Shown here piece by piece: positions 54,325 through 63,820 of a stretch of 64,000 bases of DNA (within the stretch, counting starts at the first letter, position 1; each line of letters starts with the position of its first letter). This DNA comes from Ch67 sp041395845. Its GTDB lineage: Bacteria > Pseudomonadota > Gammaproteobacteria > Pseudomonadales > Ketobacteraceae. The translations under genes and the position numbers were made by a program. The stretch covers positions 1 through 64,000 of the forward strand of contig JAWKZS010000004.1 in NCBI GenBank assembly GCA_041395845.1, read 5' to 3'. The notes beneath the pieces are model-generated. The model worked only from the letters and a program-made list of their open reading frames with translations, did not search any database and was not told where the DNA came from.

Positions 54325-55221
54325 ATGCAGCAGGTTCAGGATCTTTTCTGCACGTCACCGGCGGGATTGCGCATCTGTTATCGCACGTATGGTGAATCTT
54401 CTGGTACGCCGTTGATGCTGATTGCCGGGTTAGGCCTGCAATTGATTGCCTGGCCCGCACGGCTGATCGATCAGCTGGTGGCGCAGGGTTATTTTGTGAT
54501 TACGCTGGATAATCGCGATGCGGGTCGTTCTGATCGTGTGGACGCGCCGCCGCCGTCGGTGATGCAGCAGTTATTGCGTCGCCCTGGCGATGGTTATGAG
54601 CTGGGTGACATGGCGCTGGATGCTGTTGCTGTGCTGGATGCGCTGGATATCGAACGCGCCCATGTGGTGGGTATGTCCATGGGTGGCATGATCGCGCAGA
54701 CCGTTGCCGCCCGCTTCGCGCAACGCACGCAATCACTGACGTCCATTTTTTCCACCACCGGGGCACCCCGTGTTGGTCAGCCGACCATGCCCACCCTGCT
54801 GAAACTGGTGGCATCGCCGGCGGCCCGCAGCCGCGATGAAGCCATTAACCGTTACGTGGCGATAACGCGGCACATCGGCCCGACTACCTATCATGTGAGT
54901 CACAGCGAACTGCAGGACTATGCCGGTCAAGCCTGGGATCGCGGGCTCGGCACCAAAGACGCGGAAGCTACCGCACGGCAGATTGGCGCCATCATGCGTT
55001 CCGGTGATCGCACGGCGGAGCTGGCGAAAGTGAAAGCGCCCACGCTGGTGATTCATGGGCATCGCGATCCGCTGGTGCATCACAGTGGAGGCGTGGCGAC
55101 GGCGCGTGCCATTAAAGGGGCCGGTCTGATCACTATGCATGGCATGGGACATTATTTGCCGCAGGGCGCGCTGCCCCATCTGGCGGATCTCATTGGCGGT
55201 CATACACGGCGCTGCGCCTAG
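54325..55221 (+). CDS. Alpha/beta hydrolase, esterase-like
   Basis: A 298-residue hydrolase with GMSMGG (nucleophile elbow), GHRDPLVH (Asp) and MGHYLP (His). The N-terminal LMLIAGLGLQLIAWP is the oxyanion region and is typical of this family (found near monooxygenases). It lies in the almA operon; 2 bp separate its ATG from the presumed almA stop. Cleavage of an ester formed by the monooxygenase is a likely role. Confidence 0.85.
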   Translation: MQQVQDLFCTSPAGLRICYRTYGESSGTPLMLIAGLGLQLIAWPARLIDQLVAQGYFVITLDNRDAGRSDRVDAPPPSVMQQLLRRPGDGYELGDMALDAVAVLDALDIERAHVVGMSMGGMIAQTVAARFAQRTQSLTSIFSTTGAPRVGQPTMPTLLKLVASPAARSRDEAINRYVAITRHIGPTTYHVSHSELQDYAGQAWDRGLGTKDAEATARQIGAIMRSGDRTAELAKVKAPTLVIHGHRDPLVHHSGGVATARAIKGAGLITMHGMGHYLPQGALPHLADLIGGHTRRCA

Positions 55222-55257
55222 TCTCTTACGCAACGATAATCGCAAAGGACATCAGTC

Positions 55258-56088
55258 ATGAAAACGTTCACGAACAAGACCGTGGTGATCACGGGCGCCG
55301 GTTCGGGTATGGGTCGCGCCTACGCCCTGGAATTCGCCCGCCTGGGCGCAAACATTGCCATCACCGATATTGATGCAGCGGGCCTGCAGGAAACGGAGAC
55401 GCTGGTGAACCAGTTGCCCCGCGCAGCGCTTTATTCTGAAGCATTGGATATTGGTCAGCGCGATGCGGTTTTTGCTTTTTCTGCCAACGTCAAACAGGCG
55501 CTGGGCAACGCTCACGTGATCATCAATAACGCCGGTATCGGCGGTGGCGGCGTGCCGGTGTGGGCCATGGATCCCGCGCAGTATGAACGCACATTGCAGG
55601 TGAATTTTTTCGCGGTGGTGTATGGCACCCAAGCGTTTCTGCCACAGTTGCTGGAAAACCGTGAAGGTGCGGTGGTGAACGTGTCCAGCGTGTTTGGTCT
55701 GGTGGGCACCCCCAATGCGTCGGACTATTGCGCATCGAAATTTGCCGTGCGCGGTTTTACTGAGTCTCTGATGGTGGAGCTACAGGATTCGCCCATTTCG
55801 GTGCATCTGGTACATCCCGGAGGCGTGAAAACCAATATTGCCAAAGGTGTCGAGGGCGGCGAGGAATTTACCCGCAAATACCTCAAAACCGATCCTGCCG
55901 ACATTGCCCGTTTTGTTATTGATGGCATTCGCAGCGGCAAGCAGCGATTGGTGTGTGGTCATCAGTCGTCGTTGTTGTGGCTGGCATCTTGGGCGGCACC
56001 GCTGAACTGGCGTAACCGCTTTCTGCATCACGAAATGCAGGACATGTTCGATCCGGTTTATTACGAACGCATCCGGACGATGCGTTGA
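55258..56088 (+). CDS. SDR family oxidoreductase
   Basis: A 276-residue classical SDR: TGAGSGMGRAYA (cofactor), NNAGIGGGG, catalytic Ser in NVSSVFG and YCASK. The Asp after the second strand (ITDIDAAG) indicates NAD+ preference. In the almA operon it probably oxidises an alcohol to a ketone or aldehyde. AAAGGA lies before the ATG. Confidence 0.88.
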   Translation: MKTFTNKTVVITGAGSGMGRAYALEFARLGANIAITDIDAAGLQETETLVNQLPRAALYSEALDIGQRDAVFAFSANVKQALGNAHVIINNAGIGGGGVPVWAMDPAQYERTLQVNFFAVVYGTQAFLPQLLENREGAVVNVSSVFGLVGTPNASDYCASKFAVRGFTESLMVELQDSPISVHLVHPGGVKTNIAKGVEGGEEFTRKYLKTDPADIARFVIDGIRSGKQRLVCGHQSSLLWLASWAAPLNWRNRFLHHEMQDMFDPVYYERIRTMR

Positions 56089-56126
56089 CCTTTCATCCGG
56101 GATACTGATCAACGCAGGAGACCATC

Positions 56127-57005
56127 ATGGCACAGGCAGCATTGCAACAACCGCCAATCGAGCCGCGGGAAAATCTGGCATTCGGTCTGGACGAATCGCT
56201 TCCCAAATACTGGTTCGACAACGATCCGTTCAAGACCCGTCTGATGGACGGCATGCAGCTCGGATTCCCCGAAGGTGAGCGTTATTTCATTACCAGTGTG
56301 CGGGCGTTCCGTGACCGGATTACCGATCCGAAACAGTTACAGGATGTGAAAGACTTTACCCGGCAGGAAGGCCAACATGGCATCGCCCACACGGTATTCA
56401 ACAAACTGCTGGAAAAGCAGGGTTTGCCGATTGCACGGCTGCTGGCAGAACACAATGCCGTTCTGAAAGGCTACCAGACCCGCTTTTCGCCGGAATTCAA
56501 TCTCGCGCTGACGGCGGCTTTTGAACACTTCACTGCATTGATGGCAGAGGCGTTTTTTGGTCGGGCCGAAGTGATGGCGGGTGTCGATAAACGGATGAAA
56601 TCCCTGTTTGCCTGGCATGCCATCGAAGAGATGGAGCATCGCTCGGTGGCCTTTGATGTGATGAAAAGGGTCGCAAAAGTGGGCTATTTCAAACGGGTGG
56701 CGGCGATGGTGTACGGTACCTGGCAAACCATGGTAGTGATGCTCGGCAATGCCGACAAGCTACTGGAAGCGGACGGCTTTTCGCGTCAGGAGCGCCGCGC
56801 CATGTTCATCAGAAATCTGGGCTGGATGTACGGTCGCAACGGGGTCTTGTCAGCGTTTACACCGCAGCTGCTGGCCTATTTCAGACCAGGCTTCCATCCG
56901 GAAGACATCCCGGTCATGCACAACTATGGCGCCTGGGTAGATGCGTATCAGCGCAATCACGATCCGATGGAAGCCTGTGATGCCCTGATGGCAGCAGCGC
57001 GTTGA
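56127..57005 (+). CDS. Metal-dependent hydrolase family protein, ferritin-like (PF10118 type)
   Basis: A 292-residue, mostly helical protein. Likely metal ligands are in TRQEGQHGIAH, AFEHFTALMAEAFF and HAIEEMEHRSVAFDV; the ExxH patterns suggest a diiron four-helix bundle. The family is called 'predicted metal-dependent hydrolase' and often lies next to BVMO/SDR clusters. The reaction is unknown. CAGGAG precedes the ATG, 38 bp after the SDR. Confidence 0.82.
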   Translation: MAQAALQQPPIEPRENLAFGLDESLPKYWFDNDPFKTRLMDGMQLGFPEGERYFITSVRAFRDRITDPKQLQDVKDFTRQEGQHGIAHTVFNKLLEKQGLPIARLLAEHNAVLKGYQTRFSPEFNLALTAAFEHFTALMAEAFFGRAEVMAGVDKRMKSLFAWHAIEEMEHRSVAFDVMKRVAKVGYFKRVAAMVYGTWQTMVVMLGNADKLLEADGFSRQERRAMFIRNLGWMYGRNGVLSAFTPQLLAYFRPGFHPEDIPVMHNYGAWVDAYQRNHDPMEACDALMAAAR

Positions 57006-57065
57006 ACCTGAGCCGCTGCCTGTATATGCTGTCGCCATCAGGACGTTTTACGCAGGAGAGCAGTT

Positions 57066-58739
57066 ATGGCAGCGGCAACCCCCGCACCTCAAGAAAAGAA
57101 GAACAAGCGCGAAGGTCTGAGTCCTAGCACGATCCGCATCGGTAAACGCTATCGGGCAAATCGTTTGCAAGGGCCATATGATGCCGTTGTGGTCGGTTCG
57201 GGTATCGGCGGCCTGACCGCTGCAGCGCTGTTGTCACAGGCGGGCAAGAAGGTATTGGTGCTTGAACAGCACTACACTGCCGGTGGCTATACCCACAGTT
57301 ATGACCGCAATGGTTACGAATGGGATGTGGGCGTTCACTACATCGGCGACATGGGCACCAATACCCTGGCGCGCAAAGTGATGGATCGCATCAGCGGCAA
57401 TCGTCTGCAATGGGCGCCGATGGAAGCCTGTTATGATCGCGGCTTTTTTGGCGATGAAACGTTTGATTTTGTCGCCGGCAAATCGGCACTGATTGCGCAG
57501 CTGGAACAACGCTTTCCGGAAGAGAGAGACGCCATCCATCGCTACATGGCGTTGCTGTCGAAAATCGGCGGGGCCATGCAGTTCGTAACGCTGGAAAAAC
57601 TCTTGCCACCGGGCGTCAATCGCTGGGTGAAGCCTGCATCCGATAAAGTGTTTCCGCCCGAACTGAATCAGACCACCTATGAAGTGCTGCGGAGTCTCAC
57701 CAGCAACGAAAAGCTGATTGGTGTGCTGGCCACCCAGTGGGGTGACTACGGCTTGCCGCCGAAAGAATCCAGCTTTCTGATTCATGCACTGGTGGCGCGG
57801 CATTATCTGTACGGTGGTTACTATCCCGTGGGCGGCGCTTCGCAGATTGCGGCCACCATCATTCCCGAAATCCAGGCCAGCGGCGGCGAGGTATTTACCT
57901 ATGCGCGGGTCAAGGAAATCCTGATTGAAAATAATCGTGCCGTTGGCGTGCGCATGGAGGATGGTACCGATATCCATGCACCCATCGTGATCAGTGGCGC
58001 CGGGGTCCTGAATACCTTCGAGCGGCTGGTGTCACGGCACGTGGCCATCGCCAACGGTTATGATCAGCTGCTACGTCAGGTGAAACCGTCCTACGGCCAT
58101 CTGGGTATGTATATTGGTCTGCAGGAAGATGCTGCAAGTCTGGGATTGCCGGGCACCAATTTCTGGGTTTATCCCGATTACGATCATGACAAGAATGTGG
58201 CCGCGTTTTTCAAGGATTCTTCGCAGCCGTTTCCCGTCGTGTATATTTCATTTCCGTCCGCCAAAGATCCCACCTTCAGTGAACGCTATCCCGGCCGGGC
58301 GACCATCGAGATTGTGGCACCGGTTCCATATGCGGAATTCGCACCCTGGGCCGACAAGATGTGGGGCAAGCGCGGTGATGACTACGAAGCACTGAAAGAA
58401 GCTTACGCGCAGCGCATGCTGGCGGTGCTGTATGACAAGGTACCGCAGGTGCGCGGCAAGATTGATTACTACGAAGTGTCGACGCCGCTATCGACGCATT
58501 ATTTCTGCGAATACCGCTATGGTGAACTGTACGGGCTCAATCATGATCCGCAGCGGTTTGCCCAGTCGTGGCTGCAGGTACAGACCAAAATCAACGGACT
58601 CTATCTGACCGGACAGGATGTGCTGTCCTGCGGTGTGGTGGGAGCGATGATGGCGGGAGTGGTCACTGCCATCAAGGTGCTGGGGCTGCGTGGCGCGAAG
58701 CTGGGTTATGAGCTGTTTGGGCCAGGCGGCAAGCCGTAA
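57066..58739 (+). CDS. FAD-dependent oxidoreductase, RetSat/CrtI-like
   Basis: A 557-residue flavoprotein. FAD fold: DAVVVGSGIGGLTAAALLSQAGKKVLVLEQH; then AGGYTHSYDRNGYEWDVGVHYIGDMG; C-terminal GLYLTGQDVLSCGVVGAMMAG, as in all-trans-retinol 13,14-reductase (RetSat) and phytoene desaturases. It may saturate or desaturate a lipophilic double bond. It ends the almA operon, 60 bp after the ferritin-like gene with CAGGAG before the ATG. Confidence 0.87.
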   Translation: MAAATPAPQEKKNKREGLSPSTIRIGKRYRANRLQGPYDAVVVGSGIGGLTAAALLSQAGKKVLVLEQHYTAGGYTHSYDRNGYEWDVGVHYIGDMGTNTLARKVMDRISGNRLQWAPMEACYDRGFFGDETFDFVAGKSALIAQLEQRFPEERDAIHRYMALLSKIGGAMQFVTLEKLLPPGVNRWVKPASDKVFPPELNQTTYEVLRSLTSNEKLIGVLATQWGDYGLPPKESSFLIHALVARHYLYGGYYPVGGASQIAATIIPEIQASGGEVFTYARVKEILIENNRAVGVRMEDGTDIHAPIVISGAGVLNTFERLVSRHVAIANGYDQLLRQVKPSYGHLGMYIGLQEDAASLGLPGTNFWVYPDYDHDKNVAAFFKDSSQPFPVVYISFPSAKDPTFSERYPGRATIEIVAPVPYAEFAPWADKMWGKRGDDYEALKEAYAQRMLAVLYDKVPQVRGKIDYYEVSTPLSTHYFCEYRYGELYGLNHDPQRFAQSWLQVQTKINGLYLTGQDVLSCGVVGAMMAGVVTAIKVLGLRGAKLGYELFGPGGKP

Positions 58740-58757
58740 CGGATATCCGGTCTGCTG

Positions 58758-59906
58758 CTATTCCGTCCGGGTGGATGGTTTGCGTATGCCGCGATAAATC
58801 ATCCGATGCACAAACAGCGGAAACAGCACCCGCTTCACTAATGGTCTGCTGACGCGAACATCGCCTCCGTTCGGCGTGAAAATGCGCATGCCTTCATTCT
58901 GCACGCCCAGAATCGAACCCCAGCGATAACGCGCCGGTTTGAAGCGCTTGAGTTTGTGGGGGCGTTGCTGCAGAACGGCGTCGATATTGTGTGCCAGTGT
59001 GAGAAAGCCCGCATTGCGCGCCGAGCAACGCAGCGGATCGGTATCAGCAATGTCACCAACCGTGAACACGTTGGCATAGCCGGGTACTCGCAGAAAAGCA
59101 TCCGCTTTGACGAAGCCTTTCTCATTGAGCATGTCGCGGGGAATAAAAGCGTTGTTGGGTTTCAGCTGGCCTGTCGCCCACAATACCTGATCAGCGGTGA
59201 ACGCCGATTGCCCGGTGTGCCATTGCACTGGATCGCGGGTCAATGAGTCCGCCCGTCCATGTGTTGGCAGAATCGCCCGGTGTCCGGGATGCAGGTGCAC
59301 GCCCTGCGCCGCCAGACGTTGCTGAATTTTCCGGCGGGTCGCCGGGTGATAGCCGGGCAGCGGCTGTTCCTGACTGAAGAACAGGTGGACATCGGCGGCG
59401 GGATTGGTTTCCTTCAGATTGGAGGCGGTACTCACCCCGGTAGGGCCGCCGCCAATAATGGCAACGGATCTGGCACCCAGCAACGCTTGCGATGTGGTCT
59501 GCAGATGGCGCTGGATATCGTCAATGGTTTCGATGTGTGCGGTCCGCCAGAAGCCGTTGCGTACGCCGGACGCGATCACCAGTACATCGTAGCGTTCGAT
59601 CTGTTCGTCGCCCTGCACATTCTGCAGGGTAACGGTCTGCTGCTGTGGATCAATGGCAGTCACCAGTCCCTGGATGACCGTTACGCCTTGCAGATGCGGG
59701 TAGCGCGCATAGTCCATGAGATAATTTTCGCGCCATTGATCCGGTCGCGTCAGCCGTGTACCCAGTTCCTGCCCACTGACAAGGCAGGGCTTGGGTGTGA
59801 TGCCGACGATCTGGTAACGCTTGCGCAGATGCAGTGCCACCAGCAGGCCGGTATCACCGAATCCGGCAATCACTACCCGTGGTCTGGTCTGCGCTGCTTC
59901 GTTCAT
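58758..59906 (-). CDS. NAD(P)/FAD oxidoreductase, NDH-2/AIF-like
   Basis: A 382-residue flavoprotein. FAD fold: VVIAGFGDTGLLVALHL (the usual third Gly region is GFGDTG); NAD fold: VAIIGGGPTGVSTASNL; and VFTVGDIADTDPLRC with the FAD-binding Asp. The general layout is of type-II NADH dehydrogenases and AIF-type reductases, but the membrane-binding C-terminus is not clear. Its start overlaps the DUF1295 gene stop by four bases (ATGA), so the two are translated together. Confidence 0.82.
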   Translation of the reverse strand: MNEAAQTRPRVVIAGFGDTGLLVALHLRKRYQIVGITPKPCLVSGQELGTRLTRPDQWRENYLMDYARYPHLQGVTVIQGLVTAIDPQQQTVTLQNVQGDEQIERYDVLVIASGVRNGFWRTAHIETIDDIQRHLQTTSQALLGARSVAIIGGGPTGVSTASNLKETNPAADVHLFFSQEQPLPGYHPATRRKIQQRLAAQGVHLHPGHRAILPTHGRADSLTRDPVQWHTGQSAFTADQVLWATGQLKPNNAFIPRDMLNEKGFVKADAFLRVPGYANVFTVGDIADTDPLRCSARNAGFLTLAHNIDAVLQQRPHKLKRFKPARYRWGSILGVQNEGMRIFTPNGGDVRVSRPLVKRVLFPLFVHRMIYRGIRKPSTRTE

Positions 59907-60766
59907 GGCTTGGGAAACCAGGGCACAATGGCTGACACTTTTTCCATATGCTGGCGGTATTCGGGGCGCCTTTCAGCACTGCGCGTATCCATTAACGGCA
60001 CGCTGACCAGATAGAACATCAATGTCATCGACACCGCGCCGGGCATTATCCACCACCAGCCCTGCGGATGGGCCGCCAGACCAAACAGCATCAGGCCGAT
60101 CCAGAAACTCATTTCGCCAAAATAGTTGGGATGACGTGAATAACGCCATAATCCTGTCTGCATGATGTCACCGGGCTTCTTGGTGGCAACAAAGGTATGC
60201 AGTTGCAGATCGGCGACCAGTTCAATCAGGATGGCGCCGGCGGTTACCACAAAGGCCACGGCATCCAGCCAGTTCAGTGGGCGCTCACCGACCGACACGG
60301 CGGCGTACGCGGGCAGGCAAGCCAGGAACACAATCAGCGTTGGAAACAGATGAATGCCGCCGAAATCCGCCAGCAGTTCCAGGCGGCCGGCCTTTTCACG
60401 AATGGGTGCGTAGCGCCAGTCTTCGTGTTTCATACCGGTCCAGTGGGTGGCCCAGTTGGCGGTAAGCCGGATGCCCCACAGCCAGACCAGAATCATGACC
60501 ATGGCCTGACGTGCGGGATCGACCTGCGGCGATTCGTGGTAGACCATCCAAAAGACGACCATCAGCGGCGGAATCACACTCCAGTAGGCATCGTAAAAGC
60601 TGGAATTTTTATAGGCGCGACTGAAGCCGAAAATGATGAGTGTCGCTATGAGGTCGGCCCACAGGGTTACCAGTAGCAGGGAGCCTTCCAGGGTGATCAG
60701 TGCAATAACGGCGCCCGCAATGGCAATCCCATAGGCGATGCCAACAGGTATCAGATCCCGAGTCAT
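59903..60766 (-). CDS. DUF1295 / steroid 5-alpha-reductase-like membrane protein
   Basis: A 287-residue protein with about seven helices and the signature TGLWRYSRHPNYFGEMSFWIGL of DUF1295 proteins. The C-terminus ERRPEYRQHMEKVSAIVPWFP is also typical. The related methyltransferases and reductases bind NADPH or SAM. It is coupled to the TetR gene and the FAD oxidoreductase gene by four-base overlaps on both sides, so the three form one operon. Confidence 0.87.
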   Translation of the reverse strand: MTRDLIPVGIAYGIAIAGAVIALITLEGSLLLVTLWADLIATLIIFGFSRAYKNSSFYDAYWSVIPPLMVVFWMVYHESPQVDPARQAMVMILVWLWGIRLTANWATHWTGMKHEDWRYAPIREKAGRLELLADFGGIHLFPTLIVFLACLPAYAAVSVGERPLNWLDAVAFVVTAGAILIELVADLQLHTFVATKKPGDIMQTGLWRYSRHPNYFGEMSFWIGLMLFGLAAHPQGWWWIMPGAVSMTLMFYLVSVPLMDTRSAERRPEYRQHMEKVSAIVPWFPKP

Positions 60767-61332
60767 GAAACATTACCTTTATTATGTTGTGTGGCATGTT
60801 GTACCAATTCCAGCAGCGTGAGGTACATGGCCTCGGATTCTTCTGCCGAAAAGGGCGGAATCATTTGCTGGCTGCCGACGAACATCGCATGGGCGAGCCT
60901 GCCAATCGTGGCGGCCTGGGGCGTGTCACCAAACAGGCCTTTCGCCATTTCCGTACAGTTGCGGATGCGCAACTCATCCACTTCCTGCACGTATTCCAGC
61001 ACCATCGGGTCAAGCCGCGCCTGGGCGCGAAACGCGATTTCCAGCTGGGTCTGGTCGGTAAAGCGGTTGCCCAGATCGATCAGCGCGTGCGCCCGCTGTG
61101 CCGCGTCACCGATATGGGCGGCCTTGGCCACCACATCCAGCGTCATCTCTTTGCGCCACTGTTTTAACAGTGCCTCGGTCAGGGCCTGACGATTCTTGAA
61201 GTGATGGTAAAAGGAGCCATGGGTGACACCCAGTCGTGCCAGCAGGTTCTCCAGCGTCAACTTGGCGAACCCGCCTTCAATCAGCAATTGTCTGGCTGCT
61301 GCAAGCCAGTCGTCACGGGTTACTCGTGCCAT
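60763..61332 (-). CDS. TetR-family regulator of the DUF1295 operon
   Basis: A 189-residue regulator. The helix-turn-helix is in the first 50 residues (GFAKLTLENLLARLGVTHGSFYHHFKNRQAL). The C-terminal part holds the ligand pocket; the ligand is unknown. ATG 61332 has AGGA 5 bp before it; earlier starts in the same frame are on low-complexity sequence. It is divergent from the molybdopterin oxidoreductase gene, and the 38-bp palindrome between them is its likely operator. Confidence 0.85.
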   Translation of the reverse strand: MARVTRDDWLAAARQLLIEGGFAKLTLENLLARLGVTHGSFYHHFKNRQALTEALLKQWRKEMTLDVVAKAAHIGDAAQRAHALIDLGNRFTDQTQLEIAFRAQARLDPMVLEYVQEVDELRIRNCTEMAKGLFGDTPQAATIGRLAHAMFVGSQQMIPPFSAEESEAMYLTLLELVQHATQHNKGNVS

Positions 61333-61358
61333 GGTGTCCTGTCGTTTGCTTTTTGCCG

Positions 61359-61390
61359 GCCTGTTTGCCTGTTTGCCTGTTTGCCTGTTT
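61359..61390. repeat. Four tandem copies of GCCTGTTT
   Basis: The 8-bp unit GCCTGTTT is repeated exactly four times between the TetR gene (26 bp before its start) and the palindrome. It lies in the TetR leader or promoter. It could alter promoter or leader spacing by slippage. Confidence 0.85.
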
Positions 61391-61422
61391 GCGTGGCTGC
61401 CTGCCGTCTGTCGTATCGGTTC

Positions 61423-61460
61423 TTGCCCCAGAACATAAACTACCTTATGTTTTTGGGCAA
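61423..61460. promoter_or_regulatory. 38-bp interrupted palindrome, candidate TetR operator
   Basis: TTGCCC (61423-61428) pairs with GGGCAA (61455-61460), and AACATAA (61432-61438) with TTATGTT (61445-61451), all about one centre (61441.5). It lies 30 bp before the molybdopterin oxidoreductase start and about 90 bp before the TetR start. Confidence 0.65.
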
Positions 61461-61489
61461 GTGGATTGTGAAGACAGGGAGCAGATACG

Positions 61490-63760
61490 ATGGGTGTGGA
61501 ATCAAAGAAGATAGCAACAACAGAAACCCGCACGACCTTCTGTCGTATCTGCGAAGCGTCCTGCGGGCTGGTCCTGCATCTGGAAGATGGCCGTGTTCAG
61601 CACATAGAGCCCAACAATAACCATATCGGTACCCTGGGGTTCTCGTGCATGAAAGGGCTCCAGCAGCACCGTCTGTACGATACCCCTGACCGGCTCCAGT
61701 ATCCGCTGAAGCGGGTGGGCGATGAATTCGTACGCATCAGCTGGCAGCAGGCGCTGCAGGAGATCGGCGCCAAGGTCAAATCACTGCGCGCAGTGTCACC
61801 GCAGGCCATTTCCATGTATGTAGGGACGGCAGCAGGATTCAGTATTCTGCATCCGATCTTTGCCGAAGGTTTTATGCAGGGTATCGGTTCGCACAATGTG
61901 TTTTCATCGGCAACCCAGGATTGTGCGAACCGCTTTGCGTCCGCCACGTCCATGTTCGGCTTTCCGTTTTTTCAGCCGTTTCCCGATCTGGATCACGTCA
62001 ACTGCCTGTTCATCGTCGGTACCAATCCTGTAGTGTCCAAGTGGACGTTTCTGCAGGTGGCGCACCCGGTCAAACGGCTGAAGCAGATTCGCCAGCGCGG
62101 CGGCAGAATCATTGTGGTTGATCCCCGCTTCAATGAAACAGCGAAGGTTGCCGATCAGCACTGTTTTATTCAGCCCAATGCGGACGTGTTTTTCTTCCTG
62201 TCGTTTCTGAACGAGATTTTTGCCCGTGATGCGATTGCCTGGGATCGCGTGCACGCGCACATGACGGGTATCGAGGATATTCGGGCGCTGGCGGAACACT
62301 GGCCCGCAGAAAAATCCGCACCGCTGACCGATATTGCACCGGATCGGTTGCGCGAACTGGTGAGCGAGTATCTGAATGCCGATGGCGCTGCCATTGTGAC
62401 AGGAACCGGTGTGGGGATGGGGCGCCACGGAACACTGGCGCACTGGCTGGCTGAGGTCATCAACGCGATCACCGGCAATCTGGATCGCAAAGGGGGAACG
62501 CTGGTTGGCCGCGGCATTTTTGACTTCGCGGGCTTTGCCCAGAAAAACAAACTGTTCGATCGTCAGCGCCGGTCCCGCATCGGTGGTTTTCGTGAGTTGA
62601 ATGGTGGCTTTCCCGGCGGGATACTCGCTGATGAAATTCTTACGCCCGGGCCGGATCAGATCAAGGCGCTGTTCGTGACCGGCGGCAATCCGCTGATGAC
62701 CATGGCGAACAGCGAGCGGTTGCGTGAAGCGTTGCAGGAACTCGAGCTGCTGGTGGTGACGGATATCTATCTGAACGAAACGGCGAGCCTTGCCCATTAC
62801 GTGTTGCCGGCAACGTCACCGCTGCAGCGACCGGACTTGCCGTTTATTTTCCCATTGTTCCTGGGCATGCAGTCCATCCCCTATCTGGCTGCGACGGACG
62901 CAGTGGTTCCCCCCGACGGTGAGCAACGCGACGAAGCCAGCATCTACTTCGATCTGGCCGAAGCCAGTGGAATCCATCTGTTTAACGAGCGTGGCGTTCA
63001 GTTGCTGTTGAAGACCCTGCAGTTTGCCCATCGTGTTGTCCGTGCAGTCAAACGTGACAAGACACCGGCTGTGCCAGGATTACCGCAGCAGTGGTTGCTC
63101 GATCTGATCCTGCGACTGGCGAAGAAAGGCAGTTTCAGGCAGCTGGTGGCACAGCCCGACGGTGTTGCCGTTGCCGGTGCAAAAGCGGATGATTTTCTGG
63201 GGCAGCGGCCGCTGTTCCCCGATCGCAAGGTCCGCCTGGCGCCCGAGGATCTGATGAGTGCAGCACAGCGTCTGGATGCCATTTTCGAACAGGAACTCGA
63301 CCTGAAGCAGGGTGGCTATCTGCGCTTGGTGTCCAAACGAGTGCACAGCACCCACAATTCCTGGACGCAGAATATCGAGGAACTGACCCACGGCGAACAT
63401 GCCAGGACCAATTATCTTTATATACATCCGGATGATGCCTTGCGATTGAACGTGACGGATGGCGCGATCGTCGATGTGCAGTCGGAGACCGGTAAGGTGA
63501 GGCTTCCCGCGAAACTGACCGGGGACTTGAAACCCGGTACCGTCGCCATGCAACATGGCTGGGGACACCAGCATGCGCGCGGCTTGTCGGTGGCGCGAGC
63601 ACTCGGTGGTGTCAATGTGAATATCCTTGCCAGTGATGGTCCGGAAGCGCTTGAGGCAGTGTCTGGTATGGCGCATCTGACCGGCATTCCCGTAAACGTT
63701 GCGCCCGCCGTGGAACCGGTGGCAGTGGATAGCTGGTCGGGCGTCGCAGCGGTGTCGTAG
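61490..63760 (+). CDS. Molybdopterin-containing oxidoreductase with N-terminal [4Fe-4S] site
   Basis: A 756-residue enzyme of the DMSO-reductase superfamily. The N-terminal cluster site is CRICEASCGL followed by SCMKG (C-x2-C-x3-C ... C). Middle parts bind molybdopterin guanine dinucleotide (FIVGTNPVVSKWT, VTGTGVGMGRHGTLAHW, FVTGGNPLMTMAN). The C-terminal domain has the usual HNSWTQN and YIHPDDALRLNVTDG. No twin-Arg signal is visible, so it is cytoplasmic. No iron-sulfur or membrane subunit follows, so its electron partner is unclear. It is divergent from the TetR operon. Substrate unknown. Confidence 0.88.
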   Translation: MGVESKKIATTETRTTFCRICEASCGLVLHLEDGRVQHIEPNNNHIGTLGFSCMKGLQQHRLYDTPDRLQYPLKRVGDEFVRISWQQALQEIGAKVKSLRAVSPQAISMYVGTAAGFSILHPIFAEGFMQGIGSHNVFSSATQDCANRFASATSMFGFPFFQPFPDLDHVNCLFIVGTNPVVSKWTFLQVAHPVKRLKQIRQRGGRIIVVDPRFNETAKVADQHCFIQPNADVFFFLSFLNEIFARDAIAWDRVHAHMTGIEDIRALAEHWPAEKSAPLTDIAPDRLRELVSEYLNADGAAIVTGTGVGMGRHGTLAHWLAEVINAITGNLDRKGGTLVGRGIFDFAGFAQKNKLFDRQRRSRIGGFRELNGGFPGGILADEILTPGPDQIKALFVTGGNPLMTMANSERLREALQELELLVVTDIYLNETASLAHYVLPATSPLQRPDLPFIFPLFLGMQSIPYLAATDAVVPPDGEQRDEASIYFDLAEASGIHLFNERGVQLLLKTLQFAHRVVRAVKRDKTPAVPGLPQQWLLDLILRLAKKGSFRQLVAQPDGVAVAGAKADDFLGQRPLFPDRKVRLAPEDLMSAAQRLDAIFEQELDLKQGGYLRLVSKRVHSTHNSWTQNIEELTHGEHARTNYLYIHPDDALRLNVTDGAIVDVQSETGKVRLPAKLTGDLKPGTVAMQHGWGHQHARGLSVARALGGVNVNILASDGPEALEAVSGMAHLTGIPVNVAPAVEPVAVDSWSGVAAVS

Positions 63761-63820
63761 TGACAGGGTGTCGACCATATCCGTCGGATGAGGAATCGGC
63801 TCCAGCAGAAGAGGAAAACC

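Noticed and set aside
61359..61390. Possible CRISPR-like repeat
   Set aside because: Units are 8 bp and directly joined, with no spacers and no cas genes. It is a simple tandem repeat.
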